From Macrothele yani (taxonomy: Eukaryota > Arthropoda > Arachnida > Araneae > Macrothelidae): a DNA stretch of 64,000 nucleotides. This document shows positions 1 through 11,774 of this stretch, piece by piece. The DNA is taken from contig CM076996.1 in NCBI GenBank assembly GCA_039090855.1, forward strand, positions 51,984,469 to 52,048,468, given 5' to 3'. Position numbers and translations under genes: made by a program. Under the pieces are notes generated by a model that was not told where the DNA came from, did not search any database, and saw nothing but the letters and a program-made list of their open reading frames with translations. Position 1 is the first letter of the stretch. Every line of letters starts with the position of its first letter.

Positions 1-438
1 CCTCCTCTTTCTGCTGATGTTTTGTTATTGTAAACCGCAGGTGGGTGGAAGCAAAGAAGAAACATGTGGTCTCCTTCCGTAACCTCCGGTAATGATGATG
101 GGATGGTAGCTGAGTGTTATCGTGGCAGGCAGTAGAGCACGTGATCATTGAACTTTGATCGTGCGTCAGCGACAGCGACCTTCGATGCGCAATATATCTC
201 GGCTCCGACTCGCTTTGACTGAACTTGCGTGAGATGCGTATGATAGTTTCTGGTTTTGCGTCTTTTATGGTGTTCTCTGTGCTGTGTGCAGGTTCAGTTC
301 TCTAGTGGTGACTTGCTTTTTTTTTCTGTCTTCTGACATCCTCGCAGCCAAACTTCGGGAAGTTGTCTGGTTTTGCAATATTGGAACGCGTTTTTGTACT
401 TCCCTTTCATTTTCTGGTTAGTAATACAAGTGTTTAAG
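1..438. other. Region before the hAT transposase; nothing identified
   Basis: No convincing coding sequence or RNA gene. It precedes the first good ATG of the transposase at 439 and may include that element's 5' end, but I could not find a terminal inverted repeat, so the left boundary of the element is unknown. Confidence 0.3.
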
Positions 439-2872
439 ATGCCTAAATCCAAAACGAAATTTCAAGATGTGTGGCTCGCCAAAGAATTGGACGGAGTGAA
501 GTTGAAAGAATGGTGTTCTGCAACTGAAACAATATTTTCTGCTAAGTGTATATTGTGTTCAGAAATTTTCAATATTTCTAATAGTGGCTTTTCACAAGTA
601 AAAGCGCATCATAAAGGAAAAAAACATTTGCAGAAATTTCAAAGTAAATTTCAAAATGAGTCCATCCTTGAAAGCCTTTGGAGGACGGAATCTTCAGCCC
701 AAAACAAATATTAGTGAAGTACTGAGTCATGATTTACAGTTGGCTAAAGCCGAAGCATTATGGGCCATGAAAGTTGCTAAGGACAATATGTCTTTTGTTT
801 CATGCACTGAAACAGTTGAACTTTTCAAAGAAATGTTTCCTGATTCTGCTATTGTAGCCAAAATGCAACTTAAAGAAAAAAGTTGCTTATGTGATATTCA
901 CATGGATTGTCAAAATATTTTGAAGAGGATTTGAAAAAAGACATTGCATCTAGTAGCCCAGGAAAGGTTACTATAGCATTTGATGAAACTACAAATACAC
1001 AAGTGAAACGGCAGTTGGATGTGTATCTCGGGTACTGGTCTTCAGAAATAAATTCAGTTTCTTGCCGATACCTAACAAGCGTTTTTCTGGGTCATGCAAC
1101 AGCAGATATTTTGCTAAAAGAAATTCTTGATGTGTTATCATCCTTCAATATTTCGTTGAACAGAATTATTTGTGTATCCATGGACCGCCCAAATGTAAAT
1201 AAGTGCTTTTTACGCAAATTCAATGAAGTTGTAAAACAAGAAACAGGCCAGAAATCTTTGGAACTAGGTTTTTGCAACGTGCATGTTGTTAGTAATGCAT
1301 TTAAAATTTTTTGACAAGCTTAAATATAGATTTTGACGAATTTGCTACTGATATACATTACTTTTTAAAGAGTAGTGCTGCAAGACGAGAGGATTATAAA
1401 TCTGTCGAGGATATAACATTGGTCACAGCCAAATTTCTTTTGCGTCATGTCAGCAACAGATGGTTAACCGTTGGTTCTGTAGCCCAGAGGCTCTTGGATC
1501 AATGGTTAAATATTACAGAATATTTTTTAAACTTCTTGCCATCTCAAAAAATATTTGAAAAACAACTACGCAATTCAGCAAGGTATAAAAGAATTCACTG
1601 TTTCCTGAAAAATGAGCTAACTCCTTGCTATTTAGCATTAATTTCATTTTCACACCAAAATTTTGAAAAGTTTTCATTATGTTATCAGAGTGAAGAACCA
1701 AAAATACACCACTTATATTCTGATTTAAATACTTTAATGAGGAATGTTATGGCTCAGTTTATCCAAGATGATGTTATTGCAGGGAAATTTGGAGAAGACC
1801 TAAAGAATGTAGATTTTGAAAACAAAAATTCATGGAAAAAACTAGGGGAGTTAGAAGTTGGTATGAAGACAAAAAATCTCCTCAGGAATATTCAGGAGAC
1901 CAGGCAGAAATTATTTCTCTTAGATGTAAGATCATCACTAATTGCAACCACAAAATATTTAAAGCCAAATTTGCCATTCTGCAATCAAAAGCTAAGAGAC
2001 ATAGAAGTTTTAAAGGTAAAAGAACCAAAGAAAGAGTCAACTCAACTTTCAGTCACTGAAGGACTTTCGGAAATAACCAGAATTTCAAGTGTTTTGCATC
2101 TTTCTGAGGAACAAATTGATAGAGTAAGAGAAGAGTGGAAACTTTTAAATTGCGATAAGCCAACTCTAGATGAACTAGTGAAATTTTCAGAGAAAGGGCA
2201 TATTCCAGTGCGGATTGATCATTACTGGCGTAATATATTTAGTATTAAAGACTCTAGCGGAAAAGAAAAATACTCAAATCTTGCTAAACTCATCAAGTCA
2301 ATTTTAGTTTTACCTCATGGTAATGCTGATACAGAAAGGGGATTTTCGGTTAACACTGCTCTGTTAAGGAAGGACAAGGCTAACTTAAAAGACTCAACTA
2401 TAACATCATTAAGAATAGTTAAAGGGGCCATTAAACACTATGGATGTGTAAGTAAAGTTCCCATAACAAGAAATGTTTTAAATGGTGTTCGTGATTCACA
2501 TAAATTTTATAAAGAGTATGTTGATAAGCTGAAGCAAGAAGAATCAAAAAAGGTAAAAGAAAGGAAGCAGAAAGAGAGAGAAAATAAGGAAAAGCAGCTA
2601 GAGAAAAAAAGAAAAGGTGAGTTTGATGACAAAATAAAAGAAAATGATGCAGAAATAAATAGGCTTAACAAGATAAAGAAGCCTCCCTAGCAGTAATTCA
2701 AGAGGGAACAGAAAGAATGAGAAAAGCTGTAGAAAAACAAAATACTGTTGAAATAGCAGTTGCCTCTAACTTGATCATACAAGGTTCAGCTGAAATAAAG
2801 AAAACTGAAAGTAAATTATTTGTGGTGGAAGCAGAAAAAGATAGGCTTATCAGGAAAAGGTTAAAACAATAA
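439..2872 (+). pseudogene. Broken hAT-superfamily transposase with BED-like zinc finger
   Basis: The N-terminus starts at the ATG at 439 and carries a BED-like finger (a CILC pair followed by HH...KKH). A first-aspartate segment (IAFDETTN) lies near 975-1000, an RREDY segment near 1385, and a C-terminal hAT dimerisation region (LPHGNADTERGF) near 2310-2350. A lysine/glutamate-rich coiled tail runs to a stop at 2870-2872. The reading changes frame near 655-700, near 895, near 1315-1330 and near 2685, so no full protein can be made. The 1311-2690 block alone is open for about 460 codons. Family assignment rests on the dimerisation motif and finger layout. The N-terminal layout resembles the finger at 42880-43190, so the two may be related hAT lineages (inference). 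The element's TIRs were not found. Confidence 0.72.
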
Positions 2873-3044
2873 TATGAAAAAAGTAATTCAGTGAACAATT
2901 GTACATAGTTCTTGGTTTTTAATTACCTTTTTAGGATATTATAATTTAATGTGAAACCTGAAAACTTTACTGTGAAAATCGTGAATTGCTTCTGGTTCAA
3001 CAGCATATTAATGTTCAAAGTGAAACTTGAATGTGGTAAATATA

Positions 3045-4588
3045 CACTGCTGGACAATTGCTAAGGACGGATCATAAACGGCTATATAGCGCATAAAAAA
3101 GTAAGTGTGGTTGGATGCCAAGTGAAACAAAATAATGTCAGAATGCCAGGACATTACAAGAAAGACAATTTATTGTGCTCTGAAATCCAGAAGGCTTTGG
3201 AACATGTTCAAGGGACAAACAGGCCATTTTGTGCAGAATACGTAAACGTGAAAAAAATGCAATTACCGTCCGCAGGCGTTCCGGCGTAAGATGTCAATAC
3301 GGGATATGGCCACCAGGGCGGGCGATGCAAGATTCCACACGTCGTGTCATGCTTTGCACAACATTATCAAGCAGCTGTTGGGGTAATTTATCCCATTCCT
3401 CTGTCAGTGTACGGACGAGGGTGTCCTTGTTTATTGGAGGGCATTGGCGACCAGCAAGACTCCTCCCCAAAGCATCCCACACATTTTCAATGGGATTCAG
3501 ATCTAGAAAACGTGCTGGCCATATGAGGCGTTGAATATCCTCGCTCTCAAGACACTCCTGGACAGCGAATGTTCGATGATATGTTGCGTTGTCGTCCATG
3601 AAAATGAATCTATCACCGACAGCACCACGGAACATTCGAACATGAGGTAGCAGAACATCATTAATGTATCGTTGGCCAGTCATAGTCCCAGTTGGAAGCA
3701 CATAGAGGGGACGTACGGCCATTGATCATGATCCCAGCCCATACCATGACTGCATGTCGGATATCGGTCCCTTTCGTGTATGTTTGCTGGACAACATGCA
3801 GTACCACTATCACGCCAGATCAGTTGTCGTCGACAATCAGACGATAGACTGTATCTACTCTCATCTGAGAAGAGGACAGCAGACCAGTCGTTATCAGTCC
3901 AATTGCGATGTTGATGGCACCATTGCAAACGGGCGTGTACGGTGGACGTCTGGACAATGGGATGCACACAACAGGACGGCGGGCATATAGTCCTCCTTCA
4001 TGCAAACGTCTGGCGACAGTTTTTCAGGAGATCCGCTTGCCAGTAGCAGCCATAAACTGATTTGCTACCTCAGTAGCTGTGCTGCGCCGGTGTCTTTTTG
4101 TTGATAGCCCTATGTACCGATCTTCTGCAGGTGTCATACTGCAAACACGACCTCCCCCGTGACGTTTGCTACACTCTCCATTTGTTTGAAATGATTTTCA
4201 AAGCCTTGAAACAACACTGTGGCTGACATCGAACTCCCTGGCAACATCTGTTATTTTTCGACCTTCTTCAATCTTGCCAATAATACGGCCACGCGTAAAA
4301 TCATCTAGGTGATGTCGGGAAGACATACTGAAACTTGCAAGTTCGTCAATTGATTCTTTCCCTATCAACTTTGTGTTTGAACAACAACGGTCAATACGCG
4401 CGTCAAATCTTTTATATCTCTTATCAGCGCTATGACGTCACGAACAAGTTCGGCAATCCAAAATTTGCATACGCACAACACGTCTTACTGTATCCCGCAC
4501 CTATGCTAATTTCCACATTTTCCTGCCTTCCATTTTATGGTTGCTATCGTTGCTATTGTCATCCGTCCTTAGCAATTGTCCGGCAGTG
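3045..4588 (-). mobile_element. Tc1-type DNA transposon with TIRs and TA duplication
   Basis: The ends are inverted repeats of about 28 bp (3045-3072 and 4561-4588, one mismatch), starting CACTGCTGGACAATTGC on the left. Each is flanked by TA (3043-3044 and 4589-4590), the target duplication of Tc1/mariner elements. The transposase lies inside on the minus strand. Confidence 0.93.
3294..4326 (-). pseudogene. Tc1-type transposase, inactivated
   Basis: Reading down the minus strand from the ATG at 4326-4324, the N-terminal helix-turn-helix region begins MSSRHHLDDFTRGRI. The first catalytic aspartate is in a SDESRY block near 3870. The second is in FMDDNATYH near 3590, and the third acidic residue is in DLNPIENVWD near 3490, the spacing expected of DDE Tc1 transposases. 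At least two in-frame stops occur in the N-terminal half (one replaces a tryptophan after SRL) and frame changes occur around 3680-3970, so the copy is dead. It almost fills its element and ends about 250 bp inside the left TIR. Confidence 0.88.
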
Positions 4589-4683
4589 TACTTGAATATG
4601 ATAATAACAAGTGAAAAGATAAGAACTGAACATTAGAAGTAAATCATACTTAAACTTTAGACATTAGACGTTATGCAAAAAAT

Positions 4684-5263
4684 TTGGGTTTGAACTTCGA
4701 CCTTATATACTAATGGACTGCACATTGGCAATAGCTGCATCAAAGCCGCCATGGCTCCAACATTGGGCACGTCATCATCAGACTCCAAATTTCGTGTAAA
4801 AATGCTGTTATGATTACTAATTTATGCTGCAGAACTTCATTGTTTTCGGTGTATTATGTGAATGCGCCTCATATATAATGAAAACTCTTCAGGTAAGTTT
4901 ACTTATGAGCTATATACATGCATGATCGGGTTGTTTACATTTCGTGATTTATAATGTGATGAACATTTGCGAAGAATTTGGAACATGCATTCCATTTTTT
5001 TTTTCGTAAGTTACTGTATTTTTATATCAATAGCTGCAAGTTTCTGGTTAAGTAATTGAACTTTATTGACTTAGGTATTTAATTCATTTCTTACCCATGA
5101 AAAATCATAGAACTTCCTTTACTATATCGCTCAGAGCAACCATAAGCACAGCAGGTGTAACCCATCTTTTTGACTGATGTCATGTGATTTTATGTTGGAG
5201 CCAGAAATTTTGATGTCATGCGCAGTCTATCAGTATATATGGTTGAAGGGTGTGAAGCAAACT
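4684..5263. repeat. Possible MITE: imperfect inverted repeat ends
   Basis: Sequence at about 4690-4765 reappears in reverse complement at about 5190-5260. Shared blocks include TATATACTAATGGACTGC against GCAGTCTATCAGTATATA, and TGGCTCCAACAT against ATGTTGGAGCCA. The interior is non-coding and AT-rich. The arms differ at roughly a quarter of positions, so the call is tentative and exact ends are not set. Confidence 0.45.
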
Positions 5264-5859
5264 CTTTACAATGTATACAAAAAATTGTTTTACTAGATGT
5301 ATACAAATATACATCTAGTTTTTATTGAAATACACTACTAAAATTTTCCTAAAATTTTTCTAAAAATTCCTACCTAAAATTTTCCAAAAGTATGCTATGA
5401 TCCCTGTAATTATTAACGTGTTAAACAGAAACATATAATGTGGATGTTTGTAAAATCACTTTTTTGAGCAGACACCAAGACATGTATAACAGAAAGAGTC
5501 TGGGGAGAGCTTACAACCTCATGTTGTGGCCATGTTTACCCTGTAACAAAGCTGAATGACTGTGTATTAATAAAAACACAAAATTTAAGTTAACTAAAAA
5601 CGTTTTGATGATATGAAAAACTAAGACCACCACTGGAATCAGTGCCTCTGAATTGTATAAAAAAGAGTAAAAAATCAACATAAACAATTTTTGTGTTACA
5701 CAATGTAATTGTCCCACATCATATCTTGTTATGAGTTAACATTTCTATAGCTCATTCAAATTGGATGAACAGCCAGCCCATGAGGTAATCCTAACGTTGT
5801 ACAACAAATTAAACTGACTAATAAATGTGCGAACACTAATTTCTTATAATTTTTTTCTT
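5264..5859. other. Intergenic/intronic AT-rich sequence
   Basis: No coding potential or RNA gene recognised. A run of short CTAAAATTTTCC-like units at about 5335-5395 resembles the stretch at 62845-62935 and may be the end of a dispersed repeat. Confidence 0.35.
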
Positions 5860-5955
5860 AATATCCTAAGTACGATGCTATTGAAGAGTTACATTGTGAA
5901 CTCCTTAAAAAGGTCTTACAGAAAAAGAAATTCGTTTTCTGTCTTATATTAGAAA

Positions 5956-6009
5956 TCATTTACTGAAAGAAATAACAAATGTTCATTTACTGAAAGAAAT
6001 AACAAATGT
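5956..6009 (+). repeat. 27-bp tandem duplication
   Basis: A 27-bp unit beginning TCATTTACTGAAAG occurs twice head to tail with no difference seen. It lies inside the decayed PLE and duplicates nine codons. Confidence 0.9.
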
Positions 6010-6120
6010 TTACCCTCCAATTGATGCTAGTATACCCAATATTTTTTCTAAAGTAAAAATACATAAACAAAATAATCCCTTAAGAGTAATAGTCACAAAG
6101 CCAATTTCTCCTTTGATAAA

Positions 6121-6159
6121 ACTTGAAAAAAAAAAAAATATATATATATATATATATCT
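6121..6159. repeat. A-tract plus (AT)n microsatellite
   Basis: A run of A followed by about ten AT units. Simple sequence only. Confidence 0.95.
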
Positions 6160-6984
6160 GACTATGTTGCTCTGAGTTTTATGAAAAATAAGTTCTTGCT
6201 AAAAATAGCTACACTTTTTGAAATCATATTAAAAGAATAAAATAGGATTTATCAGATTTAAACGTGGCTATCCTTGGTGTAAAAGCCCTTTATTCTAGTA
6301 CATCGTTTGCATTAACTGTCGAAGTGATTAAATGTGAATTGGCTAAATTAAAAAACCTTAATACATTACAAATAGATGAACTTGCTGAAATTTTGACTGA
6401 CATTAATGAAAATAATATATTCACTTTTGACAGAAATTTTTTTAACAAAAAAAATGGGGGGGGGCATGGGATCACCTTTATCCATGTTATTTGCTGAAAT
6501 ATTTAAGAATGGCATTGAAACAACTATCATTACTATTATACTGGGAACACCCTCATTATATTTTCATTATGTGGATAAAACATTCATTCTGTCAAAATTA
6601 CAAGGGCAGGAATTAGAGTTTTCCAACCAGTTTCCAGTTATTTGTCCATTTTCTGGTATTAATTCCTAATGATTTAGATTACCCATTTTCATGTAAAAAT
6701 AATAGTGTAAAAACCTTAATCCAAGCCATGTCACATTCATCTCATAATAAATTTAAAGAAGAGTGTGAATACATTAAAAAAAATACGTAACACATATGGG
6801 TGTAAATCATACATAATAAATAAATGGATCTAGGAGGTAAAGCAAAAAATTAATAAAAACAATGCAATATTGGAAAGTAAAAATAATTACATTTATTGAA
6901 TCTTTTCTCATTTATTTCAGATTTTACAAATACACTACCTACAACTGGAAAAAATATATAATTTTAAACTAGGCCATTCCATTG

Positions 6985-6990
<6 letters not shown>

Positions 6991-7025
<35 letters not shown>
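6991..7025. repeat. Poly-A tract
   Basis: About 35 consecutive A residues within the decayed PLE, possibly the tail of a small retroposed insertion that is no longer recognisable. Confidence 0.9.
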
Positions 7026-7027
<2 letters not shown>

Positions 7028-7485
7028 TGATAATAAGCAAAAACCAAAGTTATGGGATTCAGTGAAAGTGTACTGGATTTCCATTTAGACTTCCAAACCT
7101 GTTTGTTATGCCATATATAGGCAGTACTAAAATTAAAATATAGATTAAAACGACACCAGTGATTGGCATAAAAATCAGGAAATAAAACGGCTTTAATACA
7201 GTATTGCTTAAAACATGAAGAATGTTGTAAATTTGATGAAATAAAAATGTTAGTTACAAACCAAATGAAACTACGACTTCTTCATTGTAATAGTAAATCT
7301 TTGGGTGACTTAGCTATCCCAAGTCCTCCCCACCCACTGCCTATGACAATCAATGCGTCGTTATTTTGGGCAAATTCCAGTGGCAGTCTTGTAGTTTTGT
7401 AGTTTCATAGTTTTTAAATTAGCAGGTTTTTTTGTTTGTAGATTTAAAAAAAAAAAAAAAAGATATTTATAGCTTTTTTTTGTGT

Positions 7486-7548
7486 GGAAATTTCCTTTTA
7501 CTCTAAATTTTCAGAGTGTATACCAGTCACAAAAATCAGGAAAATATC
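7486..7548 (+). repeat. Dispersed repeat, copy 1 (partner at 15569)
   Basis: About 62 bp (TTCCTTTTACTCTAAATTTT ... CACAAAAATCAGGAAAAT) is nearly identical to 15569-15629. It lies directly before the 3' tail of the RTE element. Element class unknown. Confidence 0.8.
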
Positions 7549-7552
7549 ATAT

Positions 7553-8918
7553 ACATACATCATCATCATCATTGTCAACCATTATCAATCCACTGCTGGA
7601 CGAAGGTCTCCCCAAGTTTCCTCCACAACGGTCTGTCTTGTGCCAGTCTCCTCCATGTCACCCCTGCATACTTTCGAATTTCATCCACCCATCTCCCATG
7701 TGGTCTTCTTCTGGGTCTTTTCCTGTCCCTTGGAATCCAATCTAAAATTTCGGCTGTCCATCGATGATCTGTCCTTCTAGCAGTATGTCCAGCCCATTGC
7801 CATTTCAGGGATTTAACTCTGATCATGATGTCTTCCACTCTTGTCATTTTTCGGATCCACGAGTTCCTCTTCTTATCTCTCCTGGTTACACCAAGTATGC
7901 ACCTCTCCATGCTACTTTGAGTTGTCTGCAGCCTTTGTATGTCTCTTTTAGTTAAGGTCCAAGTCTCTGCACCATACGTAAGCACTGGAAGGATGCATTG
8001 AGCAAACACTTTTCTTTTAAGACATAATGGCATATTACTCTTGAATATTATGCTGCTTCTTCCAAAAGCTCTCCAGGCAAGTTTTGTACGCCGATTAATT
8101 TCTTCATCAATGTGACCCTCACTTGATATCTGCTGTCCAAGATAAACGTACGTATCTGTTATCTCCAGCTTTTCTCCATTAATCGATAAATCTTCATTTC
8201 TTGTAAAAGCATTGAACATCACTTTTGTCTTCTGAAAGTTCATTTTTAATCCCACTTCTTTACTCTTGTCAGCAAGATCCTGGATCATACTCTGCAGCTC
8301 TGGTGGGCTAGTTGCAAAAATGACTACGTCATCAGCAAAACGAAGGTAGGTTAGATATTCTCCATTAATCTTTATCCCCTTGTTTTCCCAGCTCAGTGAC
8401 TGAAAAACACCCTCCAATGTGGCATTAAAGAGCTTCGGAGATATGGTGTCACCTTGTCTCACTCCCTTTCCAATTTTTATGTGTGTTGTATTTTCAAACA
8501 GCCTAATCTTTGCACTTGCATTTTCATAGATGTTATTAATAATATTAATGTATGCATCTTCAATACCGCAGGTTTTCAGAGCCATTGTAACTGCTGATGG
8601 TTTCACCGAATCAAAGGCTTTTTCATAATCGATAAAAGCCATGCACAATGGAAGTTCATATTCCCTCGCTCTTTCAATTAGTTCTCTCAGCACATGGATA
8701 TGATCTATTGTGCTGTAGCCACTCCTGAATCCAGCTTGTTCTCTCGGTTGAGCCATGTCCAGTGTTGCCTTCAAGCGGTGTGAAAGAACTTTAGTGAAGA
8801 TTTTATAAACTACTGATAGGAGGCAGATAGGTCTGTAGTTTTCGAGATCCTCAATGTCACCTTTCTTATGTAGCAGGATCATTGTAGCGGTGTTCCAACA
8901 TACATACTCATATATCAT
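7553..8918 (-). mobile_element. 5'-truncated RTE-type LINE
   Basis: A minus-strand non-LTR element ends at its 3' side in a short ATG/ATC-type simple repeat (about 7553-7577), typical of RTE tails. Its 5' end stops inside the coding region, where an (ATATC)n repeat begins (8915-8945). The endonuclease domain is absent, so this is a 5'-truncated insertion. Confidence 0.82.
7575..8918 (-). CDS. RTE-type LINE reverse transcriptase, C-terminal 447 codons, open
   Basis: This is an uninterrupted frame. LENYRPICLLSVVYKIF marks the RT N-terminal block near 8820-8860. Motif A is AFIDYEKAFDSV near 8620 with the catalytic aspartate kept. GVRQGDTISP follows near 8450, and motif C is FADDVVIFA near 8330 with both aspartates kept. 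A C-terminal LGQQIS segment and a basic, tryptophan-rich tail follow (GRWVDEIRKYAG near 7660). The product would reverse-transcribe the element's RNA. The start shown is only where the open frame begins: the first codons come from the simple repeat, and the endonuclease domain that should precede the RT is missing. The absence of stops suggests a young copy. Confidence 0.85.
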   Translation of the reverse strand: MIYEYVCWNTATMILLHKKGDIEDLENYRPICLLSVVYKIFTKVLSHRLKATLDMAQPREQAGFRSGYSTIDHIHVLRELIERAREYELPLCMAFIDYEKAFDSVKPSAVTMALKTCGIEDAYINIINNIYENASAKIRLFENTTHIKIGKGVRQGDTISPKLFNATLEGVFQSLSWENKGIKINGEYLTYLRFADDVVIFATSPPELQSMIQDLADKSKEVGLKMNFQKTKVMFNAFTRNEDLSINGEKLEITDTYVYLGQQISSEGHIDEEINRRTKLAWRAFGRSSIIFKSNMPLCLKRKVFAQCILPVLTYGAETWTLTKRDIQRLQTTQSSMERCILGVTRRDKKRNSWIRKMTRVEDIMIRVKSLKWQWAGHTARRTDHRWTAEILDWIPRDRKRPRRRPHGRWVDEIRKYAGVTWRRLAQDRPLWRKLGETFVQQWIDNG

Positions 8919-8945
8919 ATCATATCATATCATATCATAGCATAT
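8915..8945. repeat. (ATATC)n microsatellite at LINE junction
   Basis: Five or six ATATC units lie exactly between the truncated RTE copy and the 3' end of the next minus-strand LINE. Read on the minus strand it can be the simple-repeat tail of that LINE. Confidence 0.9.
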
Positions 8946-8949
8946 TATT

Positions 8950-9830
8950 AAGCTGTTCTCTGTGATTCAGAAGTTAGCTCCTCAAAAAGACAACCTGCCA
9001 GATAAATGTTTAACTGATGAAACTAGATCGTCTTTACTGTTGGTATATCAGATGTCTCCATTTACAGCGATCTTGGCACAGAGCTCAAGCTTCACTGACA
9101 TCCATCACACATTGCACATAAGACCTTTTTGTACTCATAATCTTTTTCTCAAGCAGACATTCCTGGATCTGGTCCTCCCATGACTTCCTTGGCCTTTTTT
9201 CAAATTTTCTTTCCTGCCACTTGGGCTGAAAAAATTCTCTTAGTAAGCATCTCATCACTCATTCTTAAAACATGGCCAAACCACCTAAGAATATTAGTCT
9301 CCACCTTACTTAACAACATTTTGCCTCACATCTGCAACACGTCTTCATTCATCACGTGATCAGAGCGTGTCTTGTCACAAATCTCCTATAAGTAATGCAT
9401 CTCTCCAGCGTACAAACAACTCCCATGTCTGTTCTGCAGTATCCAAGTTTACTGCTGTACATCAGAGTGGGAACAATTACACTTTCATATACAGCCATTC
9501 AGGACTTTCTTGAGAACTTATCATTTTTGTGAAATCTTCCTAAAGCAGTTATGACTTTCAAAGTAGAATTCACTCGACTACTAATTTCACCAACTACTTT
9601 GTTCTCTCTGTCAAACACACTTCCTAAATGTACAAACTCATTCATCTGGCCAGTCTCTGTGCCATTTAGACTTGTCTTGCATTCAGTACTAACAGTTCGT
9701 CACTCAGAAATCATAACTTTGGTTTTTCCCTTATCTATACTCAGTTTGAATTGCATACAAACTTCGTACATCCGGGACAACCTACTCTTCAACTTACTTA
9801 TGTAAGTATAGTAAATCCATTTATTTTGGT
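8950..9830 (-). pseudogene. LINE family A, 3' part (RT C-terminus and 3' UTR)
   Basis: The minus-strand sequence matches the copies at 17299-18275 and 29950-31007. It ends with the same 'gaatcacagagaacagctta' 3' segment, carries the RT C-terminal region (FGHVERM-like and YESVIVPTL-like blocks) and the GSVFDREN-like segment near 9600. Frames are broken repeatedly. It stops upstream near 9830, just past the SRMYEVC-like segment, with the central RT region absent. Confidence 0.8.
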
Positions 9831-9894
9831 GGTGTAGTCAGTACAAAGATTCGCCAAGCTTTTGGTCTCCACTGGGAGGCTTTTTCAAGGCAAT

Positions 9895-10688
9895 GTAAAC
9901 ATTTTTACGTTTCTATTTATACCTCTAATATTTCAAACACTATTCACAATCTGGTGTATTTAAAATACAGTTATTATAACATGTCCATTTCTTTTCTACA
10001 TCCCTCAGACATGACTTCAACTCATTCAGTCATTCATTGAGTAAAACAAAGTAAAGCTGATGTTTTTCAGAGAGCCTTGCAACATTTATTCTTTTCATGG
10101 TAGGCATCTTCCTATTCCTCCTCCTCCAAGCAACATTCAGTTTCACTTGTGACACTAACAGGTGATGATCAGACCCACCATCCACACCTCTCATCATGTG
10201 AGTGACGACTAAGTGTTTCAGGCATTCATTGTAAACAACAAAATTTGTTACACGCTTTAGTCCGAGAGTCGGATTTTCCCAAGTGTATGTGTGGATATAC
10301 ATGTGGTCGAAAAATGTATTAGATACACACAATCCATTCTCAATGCAGCATTCAATTAACCTACCACCATTATCATTTATATGAGGATCATTAAACTTAC
10401 CCAGAATGTTATCAGAAAACCCATTCTGAACACCTACTCTAACATTTGAAATTCCCTGCACTGTTATTACTTTCTCTTTAGCACCAAACTGGCTCAAAAC
10501 AGCTTTTTGCTCATTACAGAAATCTTTCCTTCCTATCAGAAGGATCCGAGTCACTAGGAGCATGCAGTACAACAGTTGCTATTCTCTGAAGTTTCATTTT
10601 CAAATCAATCCAAAAAATTCTGTCACTTATGCAGCTGTAATGAATCAAGTTCATCTTTTCGCTTACCAGCTTGTCCTCTCACATTATC
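9895..10688 (-). pseudogene. LINE family A endonuclease, middle part
   Basis: The minus strand encodes an apurinic-type endonuclease fragment: KAVLSQFGAKEKVI, then GLCVSNTFFDH, then YTWENPTLG and GGSDHHLLVSQV, where the terminal SDHH motif is catalytic in EEP nucleases. The frame at 10030-10572 aligns along its length with the copy at 36303-36947. A GDFNARVG-type block is degraded here (GISNVRVG). The fragment is the older, downstream half of a copy whose upstream half lies at 15018-15290, beyond the inserted CR1 LINE. A duplicated scrap of the endonuclease start occurs at about 9905-9940. Confidence 0.8.
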
Positions 10689-10831
10689 AAACATTGACTG
10701 CCGTTGGTGGCTAAGTGACGTCGGCTCGCCGAGTATTTTCAGAGCTCGCCTGTTAATTTACAATCTTGCCCCCCCACTTGCCCCCCTTCCGGCTGCTGAA
10801 TCCTGTGAAGACTAATCCTTCTGGCTTCATA

Positions 10832-11732
10832 ATGGGTGAACAATGCAAGGTATGTTGTGAAAATGTTAATATAACTACTGGCCTTCAGTGCAGTAATAAA
10901 TGCAATGGTTATTTCCACTCAGGCTGTGCTGGATTCTCGAAAGTGCAATTTGGAAAGATAAGCAAAACAGCAAAAAAGAAGTGGATTTGTGTCAATTGTA
11001 AACTGCTCTCTGAATCATCGTGCCCTAATGTATCGCAGGCTACTAGTTGGGTGGAATCAGTGCAAATTTGGAAAATTCCGAATTGATTGCTGCCATTCTC
11101 GCTCTCCACGAAAGTGTAAAGTTTATGAGTGACAAGTATGATGACATTCTCATTAAGCTAAATGACATCCATAAAGTCAATAATGATCTAAAATCAAATA
11201 ATCAAGAATTACGAAAAGAAGTGATGATTCTGCAGAATAGATTGGAAGAAACTGATCAATATCTCTGGTGTGAAAACCTTGAAATCAAAGGTGTGCCATA
11301 TGAACAAGGATCTAGCGCTGATGACATTATTTGTGAAGTGGCTAGTAAGGTGGGTGTTGATTTAGACATCATTCAGGAGACGCATGCAGTCCACTGGGTG
11401 CCCACTCCTGGAAACCCATCACGGAAAAATATCATTGTGAGATTTGTCAATCGAAGAAAGCGTGATGCTTTCTTCATGGCTGCAAAAATTTCAGGAAAAA
11501 ACATGAAAACTTTACAACCCGTGCCATTGGTTTTAATAACGACAGTCCAATCTATGTAAATGATCATCTTTGCCCTGCCAGTGAACGTCTTCTTGGACTA
11601 GTGCAAGCAAGGAAAAGAGAATGTGGGTGGAATTTCGTGTGGACGGATCGAAACGGTAGGATCTTTGCCCGCAAAGATAAGGACTCGCCTGCACTGCACA
11701 TTCAGTCTGTTAGTGACACGGAAAAAAATTAA
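10832..11732 (+). pseudogene. LINE ORF1 with PHD-like finger and coiled coil
   Basis: From the ATG at 10832, cysteines and a histidine are spaced as in a PHD-type finger (CKVCCENV..., CSNKC..., HSGCAGF, then WICVNCK). A predicted coiled coil follows (about 11110-11260), then an RNA-binding-like half ending in a TDRNGRIFARKD-like segment before the stop at 11730-11732. ORF1 proteins of this type bind element RNA as chaperones (family knowledge). Frame changes near 11047-11075 and near 11520 break it. Confidence 0.72.
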
Positions 11733-11774
11733 CTAGGCATTACAATGACATTCACTCTCCATCTGCTCTGATTA

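Larger units (their letters stand above)
5860..7310 (+). pseudogene. Decayed Penelope-like element (Neptune-like), RT plus GIY-YIG remnants
   Basis: Scattered frames resemble a PLE reverse transcriptase. PNIFSKVKIHKQNNPLR (about 6036-6085) resembles the PLE N-terminal motif. GGGMGSPLSMLFAEIF near 6450-6505 matches the PLE 'GxxMGSPLSPxxAEI' block, and YFHYVDKTF near 6560-6585 corresponds to the YxDD motif with the second aspartate lost. Near 7110, PYIGSTKIKI looks like the YIG(S) part of a GIY-YIG endonuclease. Many stops, frameshifts, an AT microsatellite (about 6126-6158) and a poly-A run (6991-7025) interrupt it. It differs clearly from the PLE at 37-41 kb, so two PLE lineages are present. 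Confidence 0.6.

Noticed and set aside
1311..2690. 460-codon open frame as a possible domesticated hAT-derived gene
   Set aside because: The N-terminal parts of the same protein lie in other frames just upstream and the C-terminal tail in another downstream. Four frame breaks fit a decaying transposon, not a retained gene.
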